From Legionella_A sp963772805 (lineage in GTDB: Bacteria > Pseudomonadota > Gammaproteobacteria > Legionellales > Legionellaceae), in assembly GCA_963772805.1 (NCBI GenBank), contig CAVYYU010000008.1, forward strand, positions 992,001-1,056,000: 64,000 bases of DNA, given 5' to 3'. Shown here in pieces: positions 25,587-33,972 of the stretch. The notes beneath the pieces were generated by a model. That model did no database searches and was not told where the DNA came from. It worked only from the letters and a program-made list of their open reading frames with translations. Positions within the stretch are counted from its first letter, which is position 1. The number at the start of each line of letters is the position of its first letter. Made by a program: the position numbers and the translations under genes.

Positions 25587-26311
25587 GTTGATTCCAATTC
25601 TAATAATTGTTTATTTTCCATGACTTTTTCTATCATGAAAAAGTCTAATAATGTATCAATTTCAAGTGATTTCCAGTGAGGCACAATGTACGGTAATGTT
25701 GATTCATGATAAAACGTTTTAGTTTCCAGGTATTTTTTCACGTCAGAGATATAGAGTGACCCTTCGAAAAAATACAGATCATCTACATCTTGTCTTCTAA
25801 CTGGTTTTGCAAAATCATCGCGATTGTATGGCTTTAAAAAATTATCAGCACCTAATGTCGCACAATAAACCGGGTGACAATTTCCAGTTTTGCAGGCACC
25901 CACAATTGAAAATCCAGGCCCCTTCGCCAGCGTTTCAAGAGCGCAATCAATATCGGCAGAATCAGTTAATGGCGACGTTGGTTCCAATAACACAAAATAA
26001 TCATAATTCTCACCGCTTTCTTTGCAAAAATTAAGGGCATGAATTATTGCATCTGATGAAGGTGAGGTATCTTTGGCAAATTCAGCAGGCCGCAAAAATG
26101 GGACGTCCGCACCCTGCTCTTGTGCTATTTTTGCAATCTTTTCGTCATCGGTACTGACAATAACGCGATCTATATAACGCGAATTTAAAGCCGCTTTTAT
26201 TGGCCAACCTACCAACGGTATACCCTGCAAAAGCCTGGTATTCTTTCCTGGTAACCCCTTACTGCCGCCGCGCGCCGGAATAATTGCCAACACTTTTTTT
26301 TGATTAATCAT
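25583..26311 (-). CDS. neuA: CMP-legionaminic/N-acetylneuraminic acid cytidylyltransferase
   Basis: This enzyme activates the nine-carbon acid with CTP. Diagnostic are AIIPARGGSKGLPGKNTR at the N-terminus, the RVIVSTDDEKIA loop and LLEPTSPLTDSADID. At 242 aa it has the short NeuA/LegF form without an extra esterase domain. Four-base overlaps with the genes on both sides show tight translational coupling. The neighbouring GDP-pathway genes (PtmE, LegB, LegC) favour legionaminic acid over sialic acid as substrate. Confidence 0.87.
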   Translation of the reverse strand: MINQKKVLAIIPARGGSKGLPGKNTRLLQGIPLVGWPIKAALNSRYIDRVIVSTDDEKIAKIAQEQGADVPFLRPAEFAKDTSPSSDAIIHALNFCKESGENYDYFVLLEPTSPLTDSADIDCALETLAKGPGFSIVGACKTGNCHPVYCATLGADNFLKPYNRDDFAKPVRRQDVDDLYFFEGSLYISDVKKYLETKTFYHESTLPYIVPHWKSLEIDTLLDFFMIEKVMENKQLLELEST

Positions 26312-26697
26312 ACTTGGAAATCCAATAGGCCAACGTCTTCCTGAGCGCGTTTAAAGTCATCCATACGACCAATATCCAACCAATACTCATGAATAGGAAA
26401 CATATTAACTGTATTGCCCTGATTAATGTGCCGCTGAATCAAATCTGGCATATCAATTCGCTCACCAGGCAATACACTTCTGGCAAATTCAGGTGACAGC
26501 AAATAGATACCCGCGTTTATAAATGCACGATGTAACGGTTTTTCAACAATTGAGGTAACAGAATGACCTTGAAAATTTAATACACCATAAGGAATACGAT
26601 GTTCATATTCACGCACACAAACCGTCGCGACAGACTCATGCTCATGATAAAAATCCAATAAATTTTTAAAATTGAGTGAGGTCAATAGAATCAGCAT
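26308..26697 (-). CDS. ptmE: Glucosamine-1-phosphate guanylyltransferase (PtmE), C-terminal part
   Basis: This frame encodes the last third of a PtmE-like nucleotidyltransferase: LLTSLNFKNLLDFYHEH, RIPYGVLNFQGHSVTSIVEK, the metal-site region FINAGIYLLSPE, and HEYWLDIGRMDDFKRA. It is shifted by one base from the N-terminal frame 26666-27367. Deleting one T of GATT (near 26689-26690 on the plus strand) gives a continuous FMMNADLLTSLNF, the usual family motif. Its own ATG at 26697 falls inside that conserved block and has no ribosome site, so it is a fragment and not a separate gene. Confidence 0.75.
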   Translation of the reverse strand: MLILLTSLNFKNLLDFYHEHESVATVCVREYEHRIPYGVLNFQGHSVTSIVEKPLHRAFINAGIYLLSPEFARSVLPGERIDMPDLIQRHINQGNTVNMFPIHEYWLDIGRMDDFKRAQEDVGLLDFQV

Positions 26698-27367
26698 TCA
26701 TCATAAACAATGGCATATCAATTTCATTATGAGGCAGCAAACCCAGTGCACCACCTGTTCCAAGGGGTTCTGGCTCATGTACATAACGAATGTTGACTCC
26801 CCAACGACTACCATCACCAAAATAGTCTTCAATCATCTCTGGCATAAAGTGCGTTGAAATGAAAAATCGATGAAAGCCTGCGTCGATAAAACGCTCCAGA
26901 ATCAATTCTAAAATGGGTTTATTGCCAACTTTTAATAAAGGCTTTGGACACTCATGTGTTAAGGGGTGCAAGCGTGTACCGAAACCTCCAGCTATCAGAA
27001 AAACAGGGTTATCACGATGCCTCTTTCTTAAGACATCATGCAATGTCTCCAAGCCAACCACACAGTCATTTACATCTACTATTGGCAGTTGTAAAAGTTG
27101 GTATTTTTCCATGGTTGCCAAAACCAGTTCTCGGCTCCAATCAGCATGAGCCTTGTGGGGTAATTCGCACATCATTTCCCGCACTGGTAATTCCATAGTC
27201 AAATGTTTTATCAAAGCGCGTCGGACATCCCCGTCAGTTACCGTACCGAGCAAACGGTATTGCTCATCAACAACCAGAGCGATGCGTTGCGCGCCACGAT
27301 CCAAAACTTCTATCGCTTCGGCCATCGTTGTATTTAGGCTTATAAGCAATGTTTTCCAGTCTTTCAT
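26666..27367 (-). CDS. ptmE: Glucosamine-1-phosphate guanylyltransferase (PtmE), N-terminal part
   Basis: Two CBS domains (ALVVDEQYRLLGTVTDGDVRRAL and LQLPIVDVNDCVVGLETLHD) are followed by a nucleotidyltransferase start (FLIAGGFGTRLHPLTHECPK, then PLLKVGNKPILE). This is the PtmE architecture, which makes GDP-GlcN for the Campylobacter-type legionaminic acid pathway. The frame ends at 26666 just after FMMNADS, where the intact family continues LLT. Its start overlaps the acetyltransferase gene upstream by four bases. With the frameshift the catalytic domain is incomplete in each half. Confidence 0.8.
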   Translation of the reverse strand: MKDWKTLLISLNTTMAEAIEVLDRGAQRIALVVDEQYRLLGTVTDGDVRRALIKHLTMELPVREMMCELPHKAHADWSRELVLATMEKYQLLQLPIVDVNDCVVGLETLHDVLRKRHRDNPVFLIAGGFGTRLHPLTHECPKPLLKVGNKPILELILERFIDAGFHRFFISTHFMPEMIEDYFGDGSRWGVNIRYVHEPEPLGTGGALGLLPHNEIDMPLFMMNADSIDLTQF

Positions 27368-28050
27368 TGTTGATCACCACAATAGGTTGACTCGCCGATT
27401 TGTTTTCGCCGTACTGATGCAGGCAGAATCACTTGTTGAGCTTCAATATCGCGAACAACAGATGCTCCAGCACCCACAACAGCATCCTCACCCACATTGA
27501 CGCCTACAATTATTGTAGAACCGCTCGCAACGAAAGCACGCTTATGTACACATACCCCCCCACAGAGCACAGCCCCAGGCCCAATATGAACATGCGCTCC
27601 AATTACACAATCATGATCAACACTTGCATGCGTATTAATAATCACATTCATCCCTATAGATGTATCGGCTTGAATCACAGCTCCCGCCATTACTTGTGTT
27701 CCCTCACCTAACTTTACAGACTCATCGACACACGCGTGAGGGTGCACAAGCACGGGAAAATAGTATCCTTTTTCCTTAAAGGTATTGAACAGTTTCAGGC
27801 GAATATCTAACTTACCCACAGCATTAACCAAAGCAACCTGATCAGGACTGAAATCACTCAAATCCTCACCAGTTCCTAGCACCCTAATCCCGCGCCAGCT
27901 ATTAACACCCTGCTCAACCAGCTCAGGGGCGCAAACGCCAAATGCGTTTAAACCAGCTGCTTTAATTAATGAAAGCACCACCTTGGCATGACCGCCCGCG
28001 CCGAGCAAAATCAAGGGTTTATTTGAATTATGGGACAACTCAGAGCTCAA
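27364..28050 (-). CDS. NeuD/PglD-family sugar N-acetyltransferase (LegH-like)
   Basis: An N-terminal Rossmann-like sugar-binding part (LILLGAGGHAKVVLSLIK) precedes a left-handed beta-helix of hexapeptide repeats with the catalytic His in INTHASVDHDCVIG. In the legionaminic pathway LegH acetylates the 4-amino group of GDP-2,4-diamino-trideoxyglucose. The longest frame begins at 28095 inside neuB, but a TTG at 28050, five bases after a GGAGAA ribosome site and overlapping the neuB stop, is more credible. It runs directly into ptmE with a four-base overlap. Confidence 0.8.
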   Translation of the reverse strand: MSSELSHNSNKPLILLGAGGHAKVVLSLIKAAGLNAFGVCAPELVEQGVNSWRGIRVLGTGEDLSDFSPDQVALVNAVGKLDIRLKLFNTFKEKGYYFPVLVHPHACVDESVKLGEGTQVMAGAVIQADTSIGMNVIINTHASVDHDCVIGAHVHIGPGAVLCGGVCVHKRAFVASGSTIIVGVNVGEDAVVGAGASVVRDIEAQQVILPASVRRKQIGESTYCGDQQ

Positions 28051-29125
28051 ACGCTTCTCCCGGATTGTAATTTTTTTTGCTGACTGTACCGACAAGCTGC
28101 CAGATTAAGGCTGGAGACAATCCACCCCCGGTTCTTGCCGTTGATAAATCATCGCGCTCAATAATCTTTCCAGCAGGTAGGTGTTTATCAGCAATAATCG
28201 ATTGTTTGGCAACTCTTCGGGTATCCCACTCACTGGTTTGTGGTGTTTTCACACCACTTCCCAACGCAATTTCAAGCGCCCGTATATCTGCAACCAGTTT
28301 TTTAAGTTCATCTACTTCAATCGAAGCAATGTGATCCGGTCCTGGTAACAATTTATCCAGGGTAAAATGCTTCTCAATCACAGTCGCACCACGCGCCACA
28401 GCCGCAATCGGAATCACAGTTCCCTCAGTATGATCTGAATAACCAACAGCAAGCCCAAAAGCGCTAGCCAGTGTATCCATCGCTCGCAAATTAACCTCGT
28501 GCCAAGGTGTTGGGTATTGCGACGTACAATGCAGCAACGTGACATGCCCCTTTAACTTTTCCCGGGCATCTATCGTGCTCCAACATTGCCAGACCTCATC
28601 TATGCTGCGAGGCTCTTTATCAGTATGCAAAGCATGAGTAACAACGGCGAGTGCTGCCTCCACCTCGGACAACGTTGCCATACCGGTCGAGATAATCAGC
28701 GGTTTTCCTGTTTTGGCAAACTGCCATAATAATGGTGCGTTGGTTAACTCACCAGAAGGCACTTTATAAATTGGTATGTCTAAGGATTGTAAGAATCGCA
28801 GGCTCAGCTCATCAAAAGCCGTTGACAAAAACTCAATGCCCCGTTTTATAGCATGTTGTTGTAGCTCAACATGCCATGCTTCAGGTAGCTCAAGCTTGGC
28901 AAGCATATCAAATTGAGATTCGCTAGCATCCGTATTCGATTTTTGATATTGCGCTTTTTCGACGTGTCGACTGGCAAGTTTGCTCGCTTTAAATGTTTGA
29001 AATTTAACAGCATCAGCACCCGCATCTGCCGCTGCATCCACCAACTGAAAGGCAAGCGCTTTACTTCCATTATGGTTAACGCCAGCTTCAGCAATGATAT
29101 AGACAGCTTTTTTAAATTTACTCAT
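28040..29125 (-). CDS. neuB: N,N'-diacetyllegionaminic acid synthase (NeuB family)
   Basis: This enzyme condenses the 2,4-diacetamido-mannose-type sugar with phosphoenolpyruvate to give the nonulosonic acid. The TIM-barrel part opens with YIIAEAGVNHNGS and DAVKFQTFKASKLAS; PSGELTNAPLL and IISTGMATLSEV follow. VGYSDHTEG and the metal-site VIEKHFTLDK are further on. A C-terminal SAF antifreeze-like domain (QSIIADKHLPAGKIIERDDL) completes the normal 361-aa length. The surrounding LegB, LegC and PtmE genes point to legionaminic rather than sialic acid. Confidence 0.9.
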   Translation of the reverse strand: MSKFKKAVYIIAEAGVNHNGSKALAFQLVDAAADAGADAVKFQTFKASKLASRHVEKAQYQKSNTDASESQFDMLAKLELPEAWHVELQQHAIKRGIEFLSTAFDELSLRFLQSLDIPIYKVPSGELTNAPLLWQFAKTGKPLIISTGMATLSEVEAALAVVTHALHTDKEPRSIDEVWQCWSTIDAREKLKGHVTLLHCTSQYPTPWHEVNLRAMDTLASAFGLAVGYSDHTEGTVIPIAAVARGATVIEKHFTLDKLLPGPDHIASIEVDELKKLVADIRALEIALGSGVKTPQTSEWDTRRVAKQSIIADKHLPAGKIIERDDLSTARTGGGLSPALIWQLVGTVSKKNYNPGEAFEL

Positions 29126-29126
29126 T

Positions 29127-30281
29127 TCAAAAATCCAAGTCTTGAAAATGCTTCATGGTAGACAATTGATGCTTTTTAATAACGGATAGAATACGTGATG
29201 CCACGTGACCATCGCCATATGGATTACTCACATCGAGGCAGCTGGCCTTAAACGCTGGACTCATAGCCAGATGTATCGCATCCTGCAACGCTGCATAATT
29301 GTCTTCGGTATTGATAACTGATTCAGCGGCTAAACGGCCTTTTTGTCTTAAACCAATATTGACGGTTGGCACACCAAACGCGGGCACTTCAATGATGCCA
29401 CTCGATGAATTCCCAAGGACTATATCGGCATGTGCTACAGCGTTCAAATAACGTTTATAGCCAAGCGATTTTACTGCAAATGCGCGCTCATTATTTCGCT
29501 GGCAATAACGCTCAATCATTTGAATAATGGTATAGCCACCATTATCTGCATTGGGGTAGGTAAACAGTATATGGTGATCGGGCATATCGTCCAGCACAGC
29601 CAACAAAGACTCAAATGCAGTTTCCGATGAGTTTTTATCCAACGTTACCGGATGGTAGGTAACCAGAAAATAAGGCTGTTGCAGTGGCATTTCAATATCG
29701 CGTGCAAACGCATCAAAAGATAGGCGCTCAACATTGGCAACATGTTCTAAACCAGGAGCACCAACATTAAACACGTTTGCGACTTCCTCGCCCATTTGTA
29801 TGATGCGTCGACGGTATTCTTCCGCGGCAACAAAATGCAATGACGCCATCTTGCTAATCGCATGACGAATTGAATTATCATATGCGCCTAATGTAAGCTC
29901 CCCGCCATGAATATGCGCGATAGGTATATTCATAATTAACGCGGCTTGCGCGATTGCCAATGCTTCAAAGCGATCGCCAAGTATCACCAAGAGATCCGGT
30001 TGTAATCGCGACAGGGCATCAGCAAACCCAACCGTGGCAAGCCCCATTGACTTTACTACCCCGACAGCTGAATTAGATGAAAGCAACATTTCAATTTTGG
30101 CATCAATGGTAAAGCCATCGGTTTCTATTTCCCGCCATGTTTCGCCAAATTGTGGTGATAAATGCATTCCCGTGACAATAACTTGCAAGGTTAAATCACT
30201 GTCATTTTGAATGGATTTCATTAACCAATAAAGCAGTCCATACTCTGCCCTAGTGCCCGTAAAGATTGCTATCTTACGCAT
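29127..30281 (-). CDS. neuC: Hydrolysing NDP-sugar 2-epimerase (NeuC/LegG type)
   Basis: This enzyme epimerises C2 and removes the nucleotide to yield the free sugar for the NeuB-type synthase. Signatures are IAIFTGTRAEYGLLYWLM at the start, LGDRFEALAIAQAAL, AHIHGGELTLGAYDNSIRHA and LGNSSSGIIEVPAFG. The frame opens at 30305, but the ATG at 30281 (MRKIAIFTG) follows GGAGA and gives the family start. It overlaps legC by eight bases and ends one base before neuB begins. The expected substrate is GDP-2,4-diacetamido-2,4,6-trideoxyglucose. Confidence 0.88.
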   Translation of the reverse strand: MRKIAIFTGTRAEYGLLYWLMKSIQNDSDLTLQVIVTGMHLSPQFGETWREIETDGFTIDAKIEMLLSSNSAVGVVKSMGLATVGFADALSRLQPDLLVILGDRFEALAIAQAALIMNIPIAHIHGGELTLGAYDNSIRHAISKMASLHFVAAEEYRRRIIQMGEEVANVFNVGAPGLEHVANVERLSFDAFARDIEMPLQQPYFLVTYHPVTLDKNSSETAFESLLAVLDDMPDHHILFTYPNADNGGYTIIQMIERYCQRNNERAFAVKSLGYKRYLNAVAHADIVLGNSSSGIIEVPAFGVPTVNIGLRQKGRLAAESVINTEDNYAALQDAIHLAMSPAFKASCLDVSNPYGDGHVASRILSVIKKHQLSTMKHFQDLDF

Positions 30282-31440
30282 GCGTCTCTCCAAGCCGGAT
30301 AACACTACTCGGTAGATTAACGACCCGATCAGCCAACCATTGGGTATTTGTTAACGGCCCAGCTGGCACTTGGTTAAACATCGACAACTGGTTCATCGGC
30401 TGCCACACGGGTCTTGTCATAATCCCTGATTCGTTCGTTACTGTCAGTAACGCATCACGTTGCTGCCTGTCCTCACAAATGACCGCATTAAGCCAGTAAT
30501 TACTGCGGCAATCTTGGGGTTCAGTTACAAACTGCAGCGCTGATGTTGCGAGAAGTTGCTCATAGCCTCTTGCCAATTGACGCTTGCTCTCTATGAAGGA
30601 ATCCAATTGCTCCAGCTGCGCACACCCCATCGCTGCATTTATATTCGGCATGCGATAATTGAATCCTATTTCATCATGCACATATTCATAAGGATGCGGT
30701 TTTTTTGCTGTAGTCGTTATGTGTTTTGCATGCTTGGCAAGTTCTTGATCGGCTAAAATCATGCCACCGCCGCCTGTCGTTATAATTTTGTTACCATTGA
30801 AACTTAAAATACCTAATTTACCAAACGTGCCTGTATGTTGCCCTTTATAGAGGCTACCCAAGGATTCAGCTGCATCTTCAACAAGACTTAATCCCCACTG
30901 CTCACACACAGCGAGTAACCCATCCAGATCGGCTGGGTGGCCAAATGTATGCATGGGCACACATGCTCTGATAATTTGGTTGTCTGCTCTATAACGGCAA
31001 CAGCCAGAATCATCCCGATAGGCAAACTCCTCAAGCCATGCACTCATAGCAACAGGAGACAAGCCTAAACTGTTTTTATCTACGTCTAGAAAAATAGGCA
31101 TAGCATGGCAGTAATTGATGGCATTACAGGTCGCCACAAACGTAAGTGTTTGGGTGATGACATAGTCGCCTGATCGAACTCCGGCTAGCAGCAAGGCTAT
31201 ATGTAACGCACTTGTGCCATTGACAGTAACAACAGCTCCAGGACTACCCGTGTATGCGGCCATATCATGTTCAAAACGATCGACGTAAGCGCCAACACTG
31301 GAGACAAATGTTGAATCAATTGTATCCATAACATATTTGGATTCATTACCATTAAATACGGGAGCATGTAAGGGTATGAAGTCCTTCGTTCGGTACTGGT
31401 CCCGAATAAATTGCAGAAGCGGATTAAACATATTGGTCAT
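30274..31440 (-). CDS. legC: GDP-4-keto-6-deoxy-GlcNAc-type aminotransferase (LegC)
   Basis: This DegT/DnrJ-family PLP enzyme of 388 aa adds the amino group at C4 of the keto sugar made by LegB. Recognisable features are IPLHAPVFNGNESKYV, VTVNGTSALHIALLLAG, LVEDAAESLGSLYKG, and the Schiff-base lysine in LSFNGNKIITTGGGGMI, which is the LegC form of the motif. Its start shares one base with the legB stop at 31440, so the two are coupled. It is clearly distinct from the two WbpE-like aminotransferases of this locus. Confidence 0.87.
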   Translation of the reverse strand: MTNMFNPLLQFIRDQYRTKDFIPLHAPVFNGNESKYVMDTIDSTFVSSVGAYVDRFEHDMAAYTGSPGAVVTVNGTSALHIALLLAGVRSGDYVITQTLTFVATCNAINYCHAMPIFLDVDKNSLGLSPVAMSAWLEEFAYRDDSGCCRYRADNQIIRACVPMHTFGHPADLDGLLAVCEQWGLSLVEDAAESLGSLYKGQHTGTFGKLGILSFNGNKIITTGGGGMILADQELAKHAKHITTTAKKPHPYEYVHDEIGFNYRMPNINAAMGCAQLEQLDSFIESKRQLARGYEQLLATSALQFVTEPQDCRSNYWLNAVICEDRQQRDALLTVTNESGIMTRPVWQPMNQLSMFNQVPAGPLTNTQWLADRVVNLPSSVIRLGETHA

Positions 31441-32417
31441 TACACATTGTATATATTGGCCTTATATTTTGCTAAGTTATTTGCTGCAGTAAACCACTCA
31501 ATCGTTTTTTGTAGTCCTTGCGTTATGGAAAACTTGGGCTCAAAGCCTGTTAAATCACGTATTTTAGTATTGTCGCACCACAATCTGTTAACTTCCGACT
31601 TTTCTGGGCGCATACGTTGCTCATCAAGCACAAACTCAACCTGACTACCCATTAACTCACGAATTAAATGAAGTGTATCAGCAATTGATATTTCATAGTT
31701 TGATCCAATATTAACCACTTCACCCATTGCGTTTTCACAGCGCGCTAGCTCTAAAAATCCACGGCAGGTATCTTCCACATAATTAAAGTCCCGAGTAGGC
31801 ATAACATCACCCAACTCTATTTGCTTACAACCACTTGCAATTTGGGCAATAATTGTAGGAATCACCGCACGAGCCGATTGCCTGGGCCCGTACGTATTAA
31901 AGGGTCTCGCAATCGTTAACGGTAAATCGAATGCATTAAAATAACTCATTGCCATGGCATCCGCGCCTATTTTAGAGGCACTATAAGGTGACTGAGCTTG
32001 TAGTGGGTGCTTTTCATCGATAGGGACGTACCTTGCCGTGCCATATACCTCACTGGTTGATGTGTGAATAACACGACGTACGTTATTTTCAAGAGCAGCT
32101 TGGCAGACGTTTAACGTACCATTGACATTGGTATCGACATAGCTATGAGGCGCCACATAGGAATAAGGAATCGCAATCAAGGCCGCGAGATGAAAAACAA
32201 TCTCAACATCCTTGGTCATATGCTTGCAAAAATAAGGATCGCGGACATCACCGGTGAGCACCTCCACATCATTCAAACAAGACGTGTCTTCCAACCAGCC
32301 CCATGAATTAAATGAGTTATACTGAGAAAGCGCCTTAACTTGGTAGCCCTCCCTGACCAACAGTTCGGTCAGGTGCGAGCCAATAAAGCCGTCAGCACCC
32401 GTAATTAACACGTTCAT
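31440..32417 (-). CDS. legB: NDP-GlcNAc 4,6-dehydratase (LegB)
   Basis: This extended SDR dehydratase starts the legionaminic route by making the 4-keto-6-deoxy sugar from GDP- or UDP-GlcNAc. The N-terminus reads LITGADGFIGSHLTELLVR, then HLAALIAIPYSYVAP, the catalytic TSTSEVYG, and YSASKIGADAMA. RPFNTYGPRQSARAVIPTII and DFNYVEDTCRGF follow. Length 325 aa matches LegB. It is the first gene of the legionaminic block after wzz and probably shares its transcript. Confidence 0.87.
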   Translation of the reverse strand: MNVLITGADGFIGSHLTELLVREGYQVKALSQYNSFNSWGWLEDTSCLNDVEVLTGDVRDPYFCKHMTKDVEIVFHLAALIAIPYSYVAPHSYVDTNVNGTLNVCQAALENNVRRVIHTSTSEVYGTARYVPIDEKHPLQAQSPYSASKIGADAMAMSYFNAFDLPLTIARPFNTYGPRQSARAVIPTIIAQIASGCKQIELGDVMPTRDFNYVEDTCRGFLELARCENAMGEVVNIGSNYEISIADTLHLIRELMGSQVEFVLDEQRMRPEKSEVNRLWCDNTKIRDLTGFEPKFSITQGLQKTIEWFTAANNLAKYKANIYNV

Positions 32418-32473
32418 GTACAGTTCCTCATGATCAATTAATCTATTTGATAAAATTTCATGTAACTAAATTA

Positions 32474-33673
32474 TTACGCCACTCCTTTACGACTACCTTT
32501 CGCTAAAAGTAATGCACGGGAAAAAGCCGCACCAATACCAACCAACATTCCCAGCACCAAATACAGCATAAGAACCAGTTTTTTCCTTGGTGAAACTTGA
32601 ATTACATCAGCGCTGCCATCAAAACGAAAAACCCTTAACTGGTCTGAAATTGCAGCAATATTTTTCAACACAAACTGAGATCGATCCTGCTCTCTTTGCA
32701 GATGACGTATTTTTGGAAAAAACGGGTCATCTGATTCTCGCATATTAAGCGTTTTTATCTCTGCAACTAATGCCTTGCTACCTAGTTGATACATCATATT
32801 TCGTTCATTTGATTGATATGTCACATCTGGCTTATCTGAAAAATCAATGTTAAAAAATTTCGGATTTTCTAACCCTATCTCTTTAGCAATATTTAATGCC
32901 TCTGTTAATTGAACCAGTTTATCTAGACGTTGTTGTTTAGCATCCTCTCGTAATCTGCTAATTTCGAGCGTCAAATTACGCTCATGATCTTTGGCTTCAT
33001 TGGATATATCTTGTACTATTCGTCTAACAGCATTTTCTTTTGCCAAAAACACGTACCTAGCAGACCAGTCTGCTGCTTGTTTTGGGTTATGACTTTTAAA
33101 AATAACCGTATATCTTGACGGTGCATACGCTGAATCTTCTTTGAACGACACCATGCTGTTAAACTGCTTATACAAGAGAGCCCGAGATGTTATTTTACGA
33201 TATTCAGCTGGCAATGAAGGTAGAAAAACCTTGTTGAAAAAATCTTCCCTGGTTGCCTGAGATGTTAACGTTTCTACAAAAATGTGATACGTGTAATTTA
33301 ATTTTTTTTGGAGTGAGCCAGGATCGTAAAAACCGGCCACACTCTCCAAAAAAGGTAGAAAAACCCTGTTAAAAAAATCTTCCCTGGTTGCCTGAGAGAT
33401 TAACGTTCCTACAAAAATTTGATACGTGTAATTTAATTTTTCCTGGAGTGAGCCAGGATCGTTAAAATTGGCCATGTCCTCCAAAGTCGGCGGTAGTAAA
33501 TGAGACTTGGCTTCGTACAAGGGCTTTGTTGTTGAGATATAAATTACGCCAATCAATACACTCAAAAACATGACTAAGGCTATTACCCATTTTTGCTGCC
33601 AAATGACGACTATCGCATCTTTCATCAGATCCAATTCATCCGGATCGTTTTTTTTGATTAACTTATTGCCCAC
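32474..33673 (-). CDS. wzz: O-antigen chain length determinant (Wzz family), with internal duplication
   Basis: This inner-membrane copolymerase sets O-antigen modal length. The N-terminal cytoplasmic stretch is followed by helix 1 (about residues 28-48, VMFLSVLIGVIY), a long periplasmic coiled region, and helix 2 near residue 372 (LYLVLGMLVGIGAAF). Pro-rich PTLEDMANF follows helix 1. Residues 70-114 and 115-159 are two copies of the same 45-residue block (FNDPGSLQ.. and FYDPGSLQ..), an in-frame 135-bp duplication. The start is a GTG with AAGGAG eight bases upstream. The gene is transcribed away from wzx. Confidence 0.8.
   Translation of the reverse strand: MGNKLIKKNDPDELDLMKDAIVVIWQQKWVIALVMFLSVLIGVIYISTTKPLYEAKSHLLPPTLEDMANFNDPGSLQEKLNYTYQIFVGTLISQATREDFFNRVFLPFLESVAGFYDPGSLQKKLNYTYHIFVETLTSQATREDFFNKVFLPSLPAEYRKITSRALLYKQFNSMVSFKEDSAYAPSRYTVIFKSHNPKQAADWSARYVFLAKENAVRRIVQDISNEAKDHERNLTLEISRLREDAKQQRLDKLVQLTEALNIAKEIGLENPKFFNIDFSDKPDVTYQSNERNMMYQLGSKALVAEIKTLNMRESDDPFFPKIRHLQREQDRSQFVLKNIAAISDQLRVFRFDGSADVIQVSPRKKLVLMLYLVLGMLVGIGAAFSRALLLAKGSRKGVA
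33197..33466 (-). repeat. 135-bp in-frame tandem duplication inside wzz
   Basis: Copy 1 (33332-33466) and copy 2 (33197-33331) share most bases, for example AATCTTCCCTGGTTGCCTGA and GATACGTGTAATTTAATTTT on the plus strand. Copy 2 differs at scattered positions and at its downstream edge. Each copy encodes a DPGSLQxKLNYTY unit. The close match suggests a recent event. Confidence 0.85.
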
Positions 33674-33880
33674 AACTATGACTCCTTGGGTGGTGTTGAT
33701 ATATGAGTACCCATCACAAATTGTGAAATTTTACCACTGAAAAAATAATAAAGCTCATCTTCAGTAAAATTTATAATCCTTACACTTGGATAAGATTACA
33801 ATTGAATGTCATTCAATCCCTTTTTTATTTTAAATGACTTTTTCTTATACGATAAAGATCGTGATGTATCTTTAGCGTAA

Positions 33881-33909
33881 TTGCTAATAATCTTACTCTG
33901 CAGGATAAT
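33881..33909 (+). promoter_or_regulatory. Predicted sigma-70 promoter for wzx
   Basis: A TTGCTA -35 (33881-33886) and a GATAAT -10 (33904-33909) are separated by 17 bases, leaving a leader of about 57 bases before the wzx GTG. The rest of the 299-bp divergent region between wzz and wzx is AT-rich, with no JUMPstart-like sequence seen. The -35 is only a moderate match. Confidence 0.45.
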
Positions 33910-33972
33910 CACACACTTCAACTTTTTAACTGTAAACATAAAGGTATTCGCTTTAAGCATCATAGGAACAAG

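Noticed and set aside
33674..33972. JUMPstart/ops element upstream of wzx
   Set aside because: The conserved GGCGGTAGCGT-like core is not present in this AT-rich region.
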